The notes: generated by a model from the sequence alone, not told the origin. A DNA stretch of 64,000 bases from Estrella lausannensis (GCF_900000175.1 NZ_CWGJ01000026.1:62001-126000), one strand, 5' to 3'. Shown: positions 17,589 to 26,419, counted from the stretch's first letter. Numbers and translations are program-made.

Positions 17589-19984
17589 AAGGGCCATTGA
17601 ATGAAGCAGATACGAGAGCTGAGCATATCGACCCTGCACTCAAGGCGGCTGGATGGGGCGTGGTTGCTGGCAGCGCCATTCAGCGAGAGTATCACATTAC
17701 ACAAGGGAAGTTGGAGGGGTATGGTCGTCGCGGAAAAGGTCTAAAAGCCGATTATGTCCTCATCTACAAGAACACGAAACTAGCCGTTGTAGAAGCAAAG
17801 GCTTGGGACGAAGAGCTTACAGCGGGTGTGGGACAAGCAAAAGACTACGCGGCCAAACTGACTATTCGTTTCACTTACTCCACAAATGGTCAGGGTATAT
17901 ACGGAATTGATATGGAAACAGGGGATGAGGGCGAGCTTGTTTGTTTCCCTTCTCCTGGAGAGCTCTGGAACAAAACATTTTCCGATGTGAATGAATGGCG
18001 GGAGCGATTCTCTCAAATTCCCTTTGAGGATAAGGGCGGTTCACATCAGGCACGCTACTACCAGGATATCGCTGTTAATCGCGTAATAGAAGCGGTATCT
18101 CACGACAAGCAAAGAATCCTTCTAACTCTTGCTACAGGAACAGGAAAGACCTTTATCGCCTTCCAAATCGCATGGAAACTCTTTCAGAGCCGATGGAATT
18201 TAAGTCGCCAACCGACAAGACGTCCTCGCATTCTCTTTCTAGCCGATCGAAATATCCTAGCTGATCAAGCTTATAATGCCTTTTCTGCTTTTCCTGAAGA
18301 TGTACTTGTTAGAATAGACCCCAAAGATATCAAGAAGAAAGGAATTGTCCCTAAGAATGGTAGTCTCTTTTTCACAATCTTTCAGACCTTTATGAGTGGA
18401 CCTCCAAAGAATGGGCAATCCTCTCCTTACTTTGGAGAATATCCTTCCGACTTTTTTGATTTTATCATCATCGATGAGTGTCACCGAGGCGGTGCAAATG
18501 ATGAGAGCTCTTGGCGGGATATTTTGGAATATTTCTCACCAGCAGTTCAGCTTGGCTTGACCGCGACGCCTAGACGAAAAGACAACGTCGACACCTATGA
18601 GTATTTTGGCGAACCTGTCTTTATCTACTCATTGAAAGAGGGTATCAATGATGGATTTCTTACTCCCTTTAAGGTAAAGCAATTTGCTACAACGCTCGAT
18701 GAGTATGTCTATACAGATGATGACGAACTGGTAGAGGGGGAAATCGAAAAGGGGAAGCGCTACGTTGAGTCGGACTTCAACAGAAATATCGAAATTAAGG
18801 AAAGAGAAGCCAAACGCGTTCAGCTCTTCATGGAACAGATTAATCAGGATGAGAAGACATTGGTTTTCTGCGCCACTCAGGAGCATGCTCTTGCTGTTCG
18901 CGACCTCATCAATCAGAAGAAATCAAGTAAGCATCCCAGCTACTGCCAGCGAGTGACGGCGCACGATGGCACGTTAGGTGACCAGTTTCTTCGAGACTTC
19001 CAGGACAACGAAAAAACAATTCCTACCATTTTGACTACTTCGAAAAAGCTGTCAACTGGTGTTGATGCTCGAAACGTGCGCAACATTGTTCTAATGCGCC
19101 CTATCAAATCAATGGTTGAGTTTAAGCAAATCATTGGAAGGGGAACGCGCCTATATGACGGCAAAGATTACTTCACGATTTATGACTTCGTGAAGGCGCA
19201 TCAGCACTTTCAAGATGAAGAGTGGGACGGTCCCCCTAAAGAAGAAGACCCATGCCCAGAATGCGCGTTACGCCCCTGTATTTGTGAAAGAGTTGAGCCA
19301 AAACCTTGCTTTGAATGTGGAAAACGACCTTGTGAATGTCCTAAAGACCCTTGCGAGAACTGTGGGCGGATTAATTGCATTTGTAAGAAAAAGACCAAAA
19401 CTAAGGTCAAATTAGCGGATGGTAAAGCGCGCAACATTCAGCACATGATGTCTACGACCTTTTGGCACTCCAATGGGACCCCCATGTCTGCTCAGCAGTT
19501 TATGGAACTACTCTTTGGCGAACTTCCCGATTTTTTCAAAAATGAAGAGCAGCTGCGGGAGATTTGGAGTGTTCCAAGTACGAGAAGGAAGCTCCTAGAA
19601 GGCCTAGCAGAAAAAGGGTTTGGCCGCGAGCAACTTTTAGAAATGCAGCGCATCATTGACGCCGAAAAATGCGATCTTTTTGATGTTTTGGCACATGTTG
19701 CCTATGCAGCACCAACCTTGACGAGGGAACAGAGGGCCTTAAAAGCTAAAATTATCATTTCAGAACATTTTAATACCAAACAGCAAATGTTCCTCAGTTT
19801 CGTTCTCTCTCACTATGTGAGAAGTGGAGTGGATGAGCTGGATAGGGAAAAGCTAGGACCAATCCTTCTTTTAAAGTACAACGCCTATAATGACGCCATA
19901 GCAGATCTCGGCGATCCTAGTCAAATTAGCCAAGTATTTGAAGGTTTCCAGAAGTATCTCTATAGGGAATCGGAGGTAGGATAA
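17585..19984 (+). CDS. hsdR: Type I restriction enzyme, ATP-dependent motor/nuclease subunit
   Basis: Translocates and cuts unmodified DNA. The 799-aa product has an N-terminal nuclease motif (Asp56, then Glu70-Ala-Lys72), Walker A ATGTGKT at 183-189, Walker B DECH at 297-300, TATP at 326-329, and a helicase C domain with the late QIIGRGTRL motif. It is shorter than EcoKI/EcoR124 HsdR and resembles the EcoEI-type. A cysteine-rich insert at ~554-602 (CPECALRPCICERVEPKPC and onward) holds about 15 Cys in C..C and C.C pairs and may bind zinc. The stop overlaps the next gene by one base. Confidence 0.94.
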   Translation: MKGPLNEADTRAEHIDPALKAAGWGVVAGSAIQREYHITQGKLEGYGRRGKGLKADYVLIYKNTKLAVVEAKAWDEELTAGVGQAKDYAAKLTIRFTYSTNGQGIYGIDMETGDEGELVCFPSPGELWNKTFSDVNEWRERFSQIPFEDKGGSHQARYYQDIAVNRVIEAVSHDKQRILLTLATGTGKTFIAFQIAWKLFQSRWNLSRQPTRRPRILFLADRNILADQAYNAFSAFPEDVLVRIDPKDIKKKGIVPKNGSLFFTIFQTFMSGPPKNGQSSPYFGEYPSDFFDFIIIDECHRGGANDESSWRDILEYFSPAVQLGLTATPRRKDNVDTYEYFGEPVFIYSLKEGINDGFLTPFKVKQFATTLDEYVYTDDDELVEGEIEKGKRYVESDFNRNIEIKEREAKRVQLFMEQINQDEKTLVFCATQEHALAVRDLINQKKSSKHPSYCQRVTAHDGTLGDQFLRDFQDNEKTIPTILTTSKKLSTGVDARNVRNIVLMRPIKSMVEFKQIIGRGTRLYDGKDYFTIYDFVKAHQHFQDEEWDGPPKEEDPCPECALRPCICERVEPKPCFECGKRPCECPKDPCENCGRINCICKKKTKTKVKLADGKARNIQHMMSTTFWHSNGTPMSAQQFMELLFGELPDFFKNEEQLREIWSVPSTRRKLLEGLAEKGFGREQLLEMQRIIDAEKCDLFDVLAHVAYAAPTLTREQRALKAKIIISEHFNTKQQMFLSFVLSHYVRSGVDELDREKLGPILLLKYNAYNDAIADLGDPSQISQVFEGFQKYLYRESEVG

Positions 19985-20916
19985 TGAGCATTCCAGATTA
20001 TCAAACTTGCATGCTACCCCTTCTTAGGCTATCGGCTCAAAAGAAAGAGTTGTCGATGGGTGAGGCTGTCGATATCATTTCTGACCAGTTCAAATTATCT
20101 GAAGAACAAAAAAAGCAACTTCTCCCCTCAGGATCTCAAAGGGTAATAGCAAATCGCATCGGCTGGGCGAAAACTTATTTGCTGAAAGCAGGACTTCTTA
20201 CCTCTCCTAAACGAGGTGTTATCACTCCAACAGAAGAGGGACTCAGGATACTAGCTAAGCAACCCGAGAAATTAAACTTGGAGCTACTGAGCCAATACCC
20301 TTCATTTCAGCAATTTAAAAAGCGATCCAACGCCAAAGAATACCTAAGTCCACAAAGCGATTCGAAAGCTACGCCTTGTAATGAAGAGTTTGAAACCCCT
20401 GATGAATCTCTCGCCAAAATTTACAGAACTTGTAAGGCCGCAACTCTAGACGAATTACTCACTAAAATTCTTTCTTGCTCATTCTCGTTCTTTGAACAAT
20501 TGGTTATAGATCTACTTTTGAAGCTGGGCTATGGTGGAAGTCGTGAAGATGCAGGGATGGCTTTAGGAAAATCTGGTGATGAAGGCCTTGACGGAGTGAT
20601 TAATGAAGACCGCCTAGGCCTTAGTGTCATTTATCTTCAAGCAAAACGATGGAAAAGTGATTCTGTTGTTGGACGTCCTGAAATCCAGAAATTTGCAGGA
20701 GCTCTTTTAGGGAAAAATGCCCCGAAGGGCATATTTATTACAACTTCATCCTTCTCAAAAGAGGCAAGAGATTATGCTTCGTCTCTTTCATCTAAAATTA
20801 TTCTCATAGACGGGAAGGAACTCCTGGATTTGATGTGGGAGGTTGACCTTGGTCTATACACAACAGAAAGTTATTCCTTGAAAAAGCTTGATCTCGACTA
20901 CTTAAGTGAAAATTAG
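19984..20916 (+). CDS. Mrr-type restriction endonuclease
   Basis: 310 aa, probably cuts foreign or modified DNA. Residues ~1-100 fit the Mrr N-terminal winged helix (QRVIANRIGWAKTYLLKAGL...TPTEEG), and ~165-285 the Mrr catalytic domain: Glu171 in FFEQLV, Asp203 in EGLDGVI, Gln219-Ala-Lys221 in YLQAKRW, then GIFITTSSFSKEA. The start ATG overlaps the hsdR stop (TAATG), so it is transcribed with the type I genes. Mrr proteins may target methylated DNA, even DNA modified by foreign HsdM enzymes (family knowledge); coexistence with a self methylase implies compatible specificity. Confidence 0.9.
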   Translation: MSIPDYQTCMLPLLRLSAQKKELSMGEAVDIISDQFKLSEEQKKQLLPSGSQRVIANRIGWAKTYLLKAGLLTSPKRGVITPTEEGLRILAKQPEKLNLELLSQYPSFQQFKKRSNAKEYLSPQSDSKATPCNEEFETPDESLAKIYRTCKAATLDELLTKILSCSFSFFEQLVIDLLLKLGYGGSREDAGMALGKSGDEGLDGVINEDRLGLSVIYLQAKRWKSDSVVGRPEIQKFAGALLGKNAPKGIFITTSSFSKEARDYASSLSSKIILIDGKELLDLMWEVDLGLYTTESYSLKKLDLDYLSEN

Positions 20917-21044
20917 TCGTAAACAGCCGTTAAGGGCAGCTCATTCCACTATTCAGGATTTGCAAATCAAATGGGTAAAGCTACTCAGGGCTAAGCAAAC
21001 CGCACTTGTGGTTGTTTTTGTCTTAAACTGCAAAAGATTTACCC

Positions 21045-21073
21045 TTGACAAATTAAATGTAACTTAGTTACTT
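21045..21073 (+). promoter_or_regulatory. Promoter and palindromic operator of the toxin-antitoxin pair
   Basis: A perfect -35 TTGACA (21045-21050) is followed by the inverted repeat GTAAC-TTA-GTTAC (21059-21071) in the spacer/-10 zone. That is a likely autoregulatory site for the HTH antitoxin. The -10 is poor (TTACTT), consistent with a repressed promoter; operator function is inference. Confidence 0.5.
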
Positions 21074-21098
21074 TTAAAGAAAAGACAGGTTCCGCCCA

Positions 21099-21419
21099 TT
21101 GCCACCGAAACGACCGAAAAAAATTGAATACCTCACCGAACGTATCAAAAGCTGTATTGCCTCGGGTGCATATCGGGATACTTTCCATGCTGCTCTGAGA
21201 AAGAACGAGAGAAACATCTCCCTGCCTGAAATCATCCATGTTTTAAAAACGGGAAGGCATGAAAAAAGCAAAGACCAATTTGATGAGGTTTTCAAAGCAT
21301 GGAACTATGCATTAAGGGGGGAAACCGTAGACGGTCTCGATTTAAGGGTTATCATATCGTTTGATGACGAAAGAGACCTTTTGATTATAACAGCCTTTTA
21401 TATTGAACAGAGGCGCTAG
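21099..21419 (+). CDS. DUF4258-family protein, putative toxin of a type II TA module
   Basis: 106 aa starting at TTG, with AGACAGG upstream. The pattern RDTFHAALRKNERNISLPEIIHVLKTG..., then WNYALRG, LRVIISFDDERDLLIITAFY matches DUF4258, a RelE/MqsR-like compact fold often annotated as toxin. The next gene, 4 bp downstream, encodes a small HTH protein, giving the toxin-first order typical of HigBA/MqsRA systems. It sits at the end of the ssrA island, where it could act to retain the island. Toxic activity is inference; a free-standing regulator is the alternative. Confidence 0.7.
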   Translation: MPPKRPKKIEYLTERIKSCIASGAYRDTFHAALRKNERNISLPEIIHVLKTGRHEKSKDQFDEVFKAWNYALRGETVDGLDLRVIISFDDERDLLIITAFYIEQRR

Positions 21420-21423
21420 AAAG

Positions 21424-21885
21424 ATGAAAAAACAGAAAGTTGAAAAAGAAGTTATTTATGAAGGACTAGGGTTTCCAATTATTTTACGCAACGTTCCGAT
21501 GGTAGAACTGCGTGGTGTCTGGACTCTAGACGTTAATCTCAACATCTTACAAAAGGTTGTTCTATTAGCTCTTGCCCATCACCCATCCGACATGACTGGA
21601 AATCAAATACGATTTGTCCGCAATTGGCTTGAGCTAACTCAGACTGAGTTTGGCAAACTTTTTGGAGTGACCCACCCTGCTGTCGTGAAATGGGAAAAGA
21701 CGGGAAATAAAAGTTCCAAGATGAATCTGACAACGCAAAGAGATTTGAGACTTTGGCTTCTTGATCAATTACTATCCAAGGACGACGATTTTCGAAGAGC
21801 TTTTAAAATCATACATATGACTGACTATTCTCAATCGATAGAACCTCTTGAATTCGATGTTCCTAAAGACCTTGTAGCTATTTAA
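21424..21885 (+). CDS. Xre/MqsA-like HTH protein, putative antitoxin
   Basis: 153 aa from ATG 21424; an in-frame TTG seven codons upstream would overlap the toxin gene. Residues ~55-100 form a helix-turn-helix: MTGNQIRFVRNWLELTQTEF, then GVTHPAVVKWEKTG, typical of the Xre-like domain of MqsA/HigA-type antitoxins. The N-terminal ~45 residues could bind the toxin. It probably represses its own operon through the GTAAC/GTTAC palindrome upstream of the toxin gene (inference). Confidence 0.72.
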   Translation: MKKQKVEKEVIYEGLGFPIILRNVPMVELRGVWTLDVNLNILQKVVLLALAHHPSDMTGNQIRFVRNWLELTQTEFGKLFGVTHPAVVKWEKTGNKSSKMNLTTQRDLRLWLLDQLLSKDDDFRRAFKIIHMTDYSQSIEPLEFDVPKDLVAI

Positions 21886-21978
21886 AGATGTTAACCCGTT
21901 AAAAATAAATCTTTTTTGAGGTTTCAAACAAGGCTTTAATGTGAAACGATGTCCAATCAAACGTTCTGAATCCGTCTT

Positions 21979-21991
21979 TCCACCTCCATTA
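21979..21991 (+). repeat. attR-like direct repeat of tmRNA 3' end
   Basis: Exact second copy of TCCACCTCCATTA, preceded by GTTCTGAATCCGTCTT, which still resembles a T-loop/acceptor segment. It is immediately followed by an intrinsic terminator, as expected if this is the original 3' end of ssrA pushed away by island integration. Confidence 0.68.
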
Positions 21992-21999
21992 CCAAAACA

Positions 22000-22024
22000 G
22001 CTAGGTAAAATCCTAGCCTTTTTT
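22000..22024 (+). terminator. Intrinsic terminator, probably the displaced original ssrA terminator
   Basis: GCTAGG, loop TAAAAT, CCTAGC, then C and TTTTTT. No gene ends just upstream except the antitoxin 115 bp away. The position right after the second tmRNA-end repeat suggests it once terminated ssrA. Confidence 0.75.
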
Positions 22025-22094
22025 ATTGATAAATATAAGCGTGTTTTTTTTAAAAAATCCCTGCAAAATCATTGCATTATCCATTGAAAAAATC

Positions 22095-22913
22095 ATGAAA
22101 ATTTCAGCTGCTTCGAAAAAAAAATTAGCCGATATAATTCTAGAAAACCCTTACAGGACAGGAAAAGAATTAGTCGATTTGTTTAATGACTTTAGAGAAG
22201 ATAAAGACGTTTATGGGCATGGATTTTCTTCACGTAAAGACTATGTCAAATGTAAAATTGATGAATTGAATGGATCTGAAAAGCTAAGAATGCTAATTGA
22301 AGAAATATTTCACCTCAGCCATTTTGATTCATTTTTGGCTTCATTAAAAGAAGTTACACAAAATTTTAACGTGTTTCTCGTAAAAGATGGCTATATCCTT
22401 CAAATCGTCGAAACCGATCGAGGTATAGGTGGAAAAGTCAAACACACAGACAGCGGATTAATAGATATAAAAAATGCTCCAATTTCACACGAATTTATAA
22501 ATGAGCAAATTAATAAATGCCGAGAAAAGCTTACTCTTCCACAGCCTGACATAGATGGAGCTATAACAAATGCTAGATCACTTGCAGAAAGTATTATGGA
22601 ATTCATTTTGAAAGAATTAGATGTAGATGTTCCCGATTGTAAAGGAGATTTAATTTCTTTATATAAAGCAGTGAAAAGACAACTGAATCTCGATTATCAT
22701 AAAGACATGGAAGATACTTTAAAACAGGTTGCAACTGGATTGTCAAGTATTGTTGCTGGTGTAGCTGGGCTGAGCAATCAATTATCTGATCGACATGCAA
22801 GAAAATATAAACCCTTGTTATTTCATGCAAAATTAGCAATTAACGCGTCCTTCACTCTATGCGATTTCTTGTTAGATTCACTCGAAAGAAAAAAATATCG
22901 TCTTATACCATAG
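22095..22913 (+). CDS. Abortive-infection C-terminal domain (Abi_C) protein
   Basis: 272 aa from ATG 22095; an upstream TTG at 22026 lies against the terminator and is unlikely. The C-terminal half follows the Abi_C pattern: DIDGAITNARSLAESIMEFI, then LYKAVKRQLNLDYHKD, LKQVATGLSSIVAGVAGLSN, and RHARKYKPLLFHAKLAINAS. Abi_C proteins are found in phage-exclusion contexts; the N-terminal ~150 residues are not recognised. The stop codon lies inside the 8-bp target duplication of the adjacent IS256 element, so the insertion just spared the gene. Strongly AT-rich, likely transferred. Confidence 0.75.
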   Translation: MKISAASKKKLADIILENPYRTGKELVDLFNDFREDKDVYGHGFSSRKDYVKCKIDELNGSEKLRMLIEEIFHLSHFDSFLASLKEVTQNFNVFLVKDGYILQIVETDRGIGGKVKHTDSGLIDIKNAPISHEFINEQINKCREKLTLPQPDIDGAITNARSLAESIMEFILKELDVDVPDCKGDLISLYKAVKRQLNLDYHKDMEDTLKQVATGLSSIVAGVAGLSNQLSDRHARKYKPLLFHAKLAINASFTLCDFLLDSLERKKYRLIP

Positions 22914-22918
22914 TTGTT
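22911..22918. repeat. Left target-site duplication of the IS256-type element
   Basis: TAGTTGTT, repeated exactly at 24305-24312. An 8-bp duplication fits the IS256 family. It includes the TAG stop codon of the Abi_C gene. Confidence 0.88.
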
Positions 22919-24304
22919 GAGTCTGTCAATTTTTTTGTGTAAATCATTTCATTGGTTTGTCAAACCAAGACGGTCACCGTAGGCAATCGCCAAATAGGAA
23001 ATCACTGTTTTCCATTCACGTATCGGCATAGTCCATTTTTTGGCTACATCACGGATCGCCAAATACAGAGCTTTGAACAACGCCTCATCAGTTGGGAAAA
23101 CAGCCTTGCTTTTTGTCACCTTCCGGAATTGCCTATGCAGCGATTCTACGCAATTTGTGGTATAAATCATACGCCGAATAGGGGCAGAAAACTCGAAAAA
23201 TGTCTTCACGTTTTCCCAGTGCGTAATCCATGGCTTGACTGCTAGTGGATAATCCGCCTCCCAGCGCATCCGCAGCTTTTCAAGATTCTGCTCCGCAAGT
23301 TCAAGGGTACTTGCTCCATATACCTCTTTAAGCCCCGTCATAAATGGTTTCGAGTGCTTTGTAGGAATAAATTTTATAGAATTTCTGATCATATGAATCA
23401 CGCATAGCTGGATTTTCACATCAGGGAAAATCGCCCTTATAGCGTCAGGCAAGGCTTTCAGCCCGTCAATGCACGCTATCAGAATATCTTTGACTCCGCG
23501 GTTCTGTAAATCAGTGCAGACCTTCAACCAGAATTTAGCCCCCTCCGATTCCCCGATCCAAAGGCCCAGAACATCCTTTTTCCCTTCAGTATCAATCCCA
23601 AGGCAAGTATAGGCAGCTTTAGAAACGACCTTTCCGCCTTCTTTTACTTTGTAGTGGATAGCATCGAAGTAAACAATGGGATACACAGGCTGAAGCGGCC
23701 TTCCTTGCCAATCAGTTGCAACCTCGACAACTTTTTCGGTGATGTTCGAGATCATCGCAGGAGATATCTCAAATCCATAAAGCTCTTGGATATGCGATTG
23801 TATATCCCGCGTAGTCATTCCTTTGGCGTACATTGAAATGATCTTATCATCAAAAGAGCTGATGCTTCTTTGATGTTTTTTTACAGCGATAGGCTCGAAT
23901 TCAGCATTGCGATCTCTGGGTATTTCCAGATCAATTTGGCCGTAATTGCTTTTGACTGTTTTTTTGGATCGTCCGTTACGGGTGTTTCCCGATAGGTGCC
24001 CCTCATGGGAATGCTTTTCATACCCGAGGTGTTCATCCATTTCTTTTTGGAGCATTTGCTCCAACATTTTACCTATAAGACGCTGAATAAGGCCGTTTTT
24101 GCCGGTAAGATCGTCGGCGGTTTTACATTTTGACAATTCGGCTTGAAGGTCAAAGTTAGCAGGTAGATTCATTTGTCTGTCTCCTAGTGTAAGTACATTA
24201 AACCATAGCTACACTTCGTTTCGCTGTGGCAATTTTCTCTTGAAGAGGGAGAGTAAAACACTCTACCTAGTCAAAGTTATTTACACATTTTTTTTGACAG
24301 ACCC
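22919..24304. mobile_element. IS256-family insertion sequence, complete
   Basis: 1386-bp element. Its terminal inverted repeats are GAGTCTGTCAATTTTTTTGT at the left and, read inward from the right, GGGTCTGTCAAAAAAAATGT, both continuing GTAAAT or close to it. It is flanked by the 8-bp direct repeat TAGTTGTT. It carries one intact transposase gene on the minus strand. The perfect target duplication suggests a fairly recent insertion. Confidence 0.93.
22949..24172 (-). CDS. IS256-family transposase
   Basis: 407-aa mutator-type DDE transposase. DDE candidates are Asp in YFDAIHYKV, Asp in ACIDGLKALPDAI and Glu in NCVESLHRQFRKV; HMIRNSIKF follows the second Asp as in the family. Full length, no disruption. 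It fills almost the whole insertion sequence, and the stop codon is 30 bp inside the element end. Confidence 0.96.
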   Translation of the reverse strand: MNLPANFDLQAELSKCKTADDLTGKNGLIQRLIGKMLEQMLQKEMDEHLGYEKHSHEGHLSGNTRNGRSKKTVKSNYGQIDLEIPRDRNAEFEPIAVKKHQRSISSFDDKIISMYAKGMTTRDIQSHIQELYGFEISPAMISNITEKVVEVATDWQGRPLQPVYPIVYFDAIHYKVKEGGKVVSKAAYTCLGIDTEGKKDVLGLWIGESEGAKFWLKVCTDLQNRGVKDILIACIDGLKALPDAIRAIFPDVKIQLCVIHMIRNSIKFIPTKHSKPFMTGLKEVYGASTLELAEQNLEKLRMRWEADYPLAVKPWITHWENVKTFFEFSAPIRRMIYTTNCVESLHRQFRKVTKSKAVFPTDEALFKALYLAIRDVAKKWTMPIREWKTVISYLAIAYGDRLGLTNQ

Positions 24305-24312
24305 TAGTTGTT
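24305..24312. repeat. Right target-site duplication of the IS256-type element
   Basis: TAGTTGTT, identical to 22911-22918. Confidence 0.88.
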
Positions 24313-24556
24313 CCAAAACCACTGTATAATGTACTTTTTGAGAAGAGACGGTAATATGATTTTCGGCTGATTAGGTTTGTTCTAAAATTTTAAAAATGAC
24401 ACCGATCTCATCTCATAGAGTGTTTTGTTGTGAATCTCTATCTCAACAATAACCGTCCAAAAGTCTGTACATCTGTTCTCGCTTAAAACAGGATATTTTT
24501 CTGTGAATAGAATTGAGGAAATTTCGCTTTAGATCTATCTTTTAAAGAGATTTTCT

Positions 24557-25366
24557 ATGGAGATTAATGAAATAATGGATGTAATTACAGCTTTAACTTT
24601 TACTATCTGTTCGAATAACCCTTTAGTTATTAAAGTTCTAGGTCCTACTGCTGATTATATTGGAGATGGTATAAAAGCATTTACTGAAAAACGAGTTCAA
24701 AACTTAAATAGAATTTTCAAGCGAACCTCAGAAAAAATCGATAAACGAGGTATCTTGACGGGATCAGTGCCTCCGAGGATTCTCAAGAACATCTTGGATG
24801 AAGGGAGCTATGTCGACAATGAACTTGCTGCTGAATATTTTTCTGGAGCACTGGCGGCCTCAAAATCTGACCGATCACGCGATGATCGTGCTTTGACCAT
24901 CTTAAAACTCTTATCTAGCATGTCAAACTATGAAATACGATTACATTATATTCTCTATAGCGCTTTTCGTGAAGCCTTTTTAAGTTCCGGTAAATTTAAT
25001 GTTACAGATATAAATAAATCAATCAACTGTGAATTATTTGTTCCAATTAGCCAATTTATTGATTCGTTTGCCCTTGAACCGGGGGAAGACATAAATACTA
25101 TCCTCGAACACGCTCTTCCAGGCTTGGGAACTCGCGATCTAATAAACCAAGCTTATGCGTATGGTGGGAAAGAATTTCTTGCGAAGCGATTCAAAACTGC
25201 GGGCGATGGTGGCATAATCGCAGCTCCATCTTTGCTTGGAGCACAATTATTTCTAGCTGCGCATGGATATTTAGAGATCTCGGCAAATAAACTTTGTGAT
25301 TCAAATCTTGACTTGGAAATTTGGGATGGGATTATTCCCCTAAAAGAAGTAGTGGCGACGCGATAA
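24557..25366 (+). CDS. DUF4393/Abi-alpha-like protein, putative defence gene
   Basis: 269 aa. Residues ~20-125 (LGPTADYIGDGIKAF, then VPPRILKNILDEGSYVDNEL and EYFSGALAASKSD) resemble DUF4393 proteins, some of which are called Abi-alpha; the match is from memory and moderate. The rest is not recognised, and a hydrophobic stretch occurs near 225-245 (GGIIAAPSLLGAQLFLAAHG). It lies between an Abi_C gene plus IS element and another accessory gene, which favours a phage-defence role. The 240 bp upstream is AT-rich with a TATAAT at 24325-24330. Confidence 0.6.
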   Translation: MEINEIMDVITALTFTICSNNPLVIKVLGPTADYIGDGIKAFTEKRVQNLNRIFKRTSEKIDKRGILTGSVPPRILKNILDEGSYVDNELAAEYFSGALAASKSDRSRDDRALTILKLLSSMSNYEIRLHYILYSAFREAFLSSGKFNVTDINKSINCELFVPISQFIDSFALEPGEDINTILEHALPGLGTRDLINQAYAYGGKEFLAKRFKTAGDGGIIAAPSLLGAQLFLAAHGYLEISANKLCDSNLDLEIWDGIIPLKEVVATR

Positions 25367-25440
25367 ATCCAATCAAAATTTCCAAATATACCCCCTTATT
25401 CCTAATATGCCAATTCGTGCGACCCGAATTAAAACAACTG

Positions 25441-26286
25441 CTAAGAAACAGGGGTTTGGTGGTACGATTTCTCAAATTTTGCAAGCAAAGAACTTTTGAA
25501 CAGTTTCAGAAATGTCCCAAGAAGTTCTTTATAGAAATAACCGGCGAGTGCCACCACTCCTTCAGTCTCTTCAGAATTTCCACTTAAAAACACCACAATT
25601 TCAGATCCCTCTTTCTTGAAATATCGTCTAAAGTCGAGGAATTTTATGTGTGTGGATGCGCTTAAATTTCTGAATATAAGAATGTAGAGCCATTCTAGTG
25701 AAATCGATTCGATCTGGTTATCGGTATTGTGTTTGTCTACATGATGCGCCCGTCCTTGTGTATCCAAGATCAAAGCCCCAGGAAATTTTTCGATTTTTTT
25801 TCTTACTTTCTTCTCTTGGGTGGCTATCTTTTTCAGAGTTTTTTCTACGTCTTTTATGGACACATTGGTTTCGGATGCACGTTGAGGATTGTGCCTTATA
25901 AATCTTAGTGCATGCTCAAGCTGTTTTTTCCTTTCCAATAGACTATCCAGGTAGAAGACGTGCACATGTTTTCTCCTGTTACAAAACAAGAATCTTGCAT
26001 TTATGAGGTTCTCGCAAAGTGGTCGTAATAGAGCATTGGCGGGAGGAGATCGGTTTTCCTCGCATAATCGGAAAATTCCTTCTGTATAGCTATGTGCAGC
26101 TACAAGCATTGGGAAAAACACCTTTTTTACCCCCCTTAATTTAGTGATTTTGATTTTTTGCTGCTCCATGCATTTTACCCCAAAATCTAAAAGAGAGCCT
26201 AAAGAAGATAGATCTGTCATGAAATGATTATTATTTTCAATTGGTATAAATAAACAAGTGTGAACTAGGTTTTTGTAAAAAACCAC
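25441..26286 (-). CDS. DUF5677-like accessory protein
   Basis: 281 aa, AT-rich, on the minus strand and divergent from the CheD-like gene. The pattern ALLRPLCENLINARFLFCN in the first half and LSASTHIKFLDFRRYF in the last third resembles DUF5677 proteins, helical proteins often found among accessory and defence genes; confidence is moderate. The middle (140-190) is a charged coiled region. No signal peptide. The function is unknown. Confidence 0.55.
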   Translation of the reverse strand: MVFYKNLVHTCLFIPIENNNHFMTDLSSLGSLLDFGVKCMEQQKIKITKLRGVKKVFFPMLVAAHSYTEGIFRLCEENRSPPANALLRPLCENLINARFLFCNRRKHVHVFYLDSLLERKKQLEHALRFIRHNPQRASETNVSIKDVEKTLKKIATQEKKVRKKIEKFPGALILDTQGRAHHVDKHNTDNQIESISLEWLYILIFRNLSASTHIKFLDFRRYFKKEGSEIVVFLSGNSEETEGVVALAGYFYKELLGTFLKLFKSSLLAKFEKSYHQTPVS

Positions 26287-26348
26287 ATCTTTTTCAATAA
26301 TAGGAATCTAGCGCCTTAAGACGGATTTTGCATTAAAAAAGGTTGTTC

Positions 26349-26378
26349 TTGTTCGCTAATACTCTAACGCACTATAAT
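26349..26378 (+). promoter_or_regulatory. Promoter of the CheD-like gene
   Basis: TTGTTC and TATAAT (26373-26378) with an 18-bp spacer, 41 bp upstream of the ATG. A second TATAAT at 26395-26400 has no good -35. Confidence 0.5.
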
Positions 26379-26419
26379 TAGCTGCTGTTTTGTTTATAAT
26401 GTATTTTTAATGGTGTTTT

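Noticed and set aside
24346-24454. Complementary GACGGT ... ACCGTC about 100 bp apart upstream of the DUF4393-like gene
   Set aside because: Six-base match over a long loop in AT-rich DNA; not better than chance.
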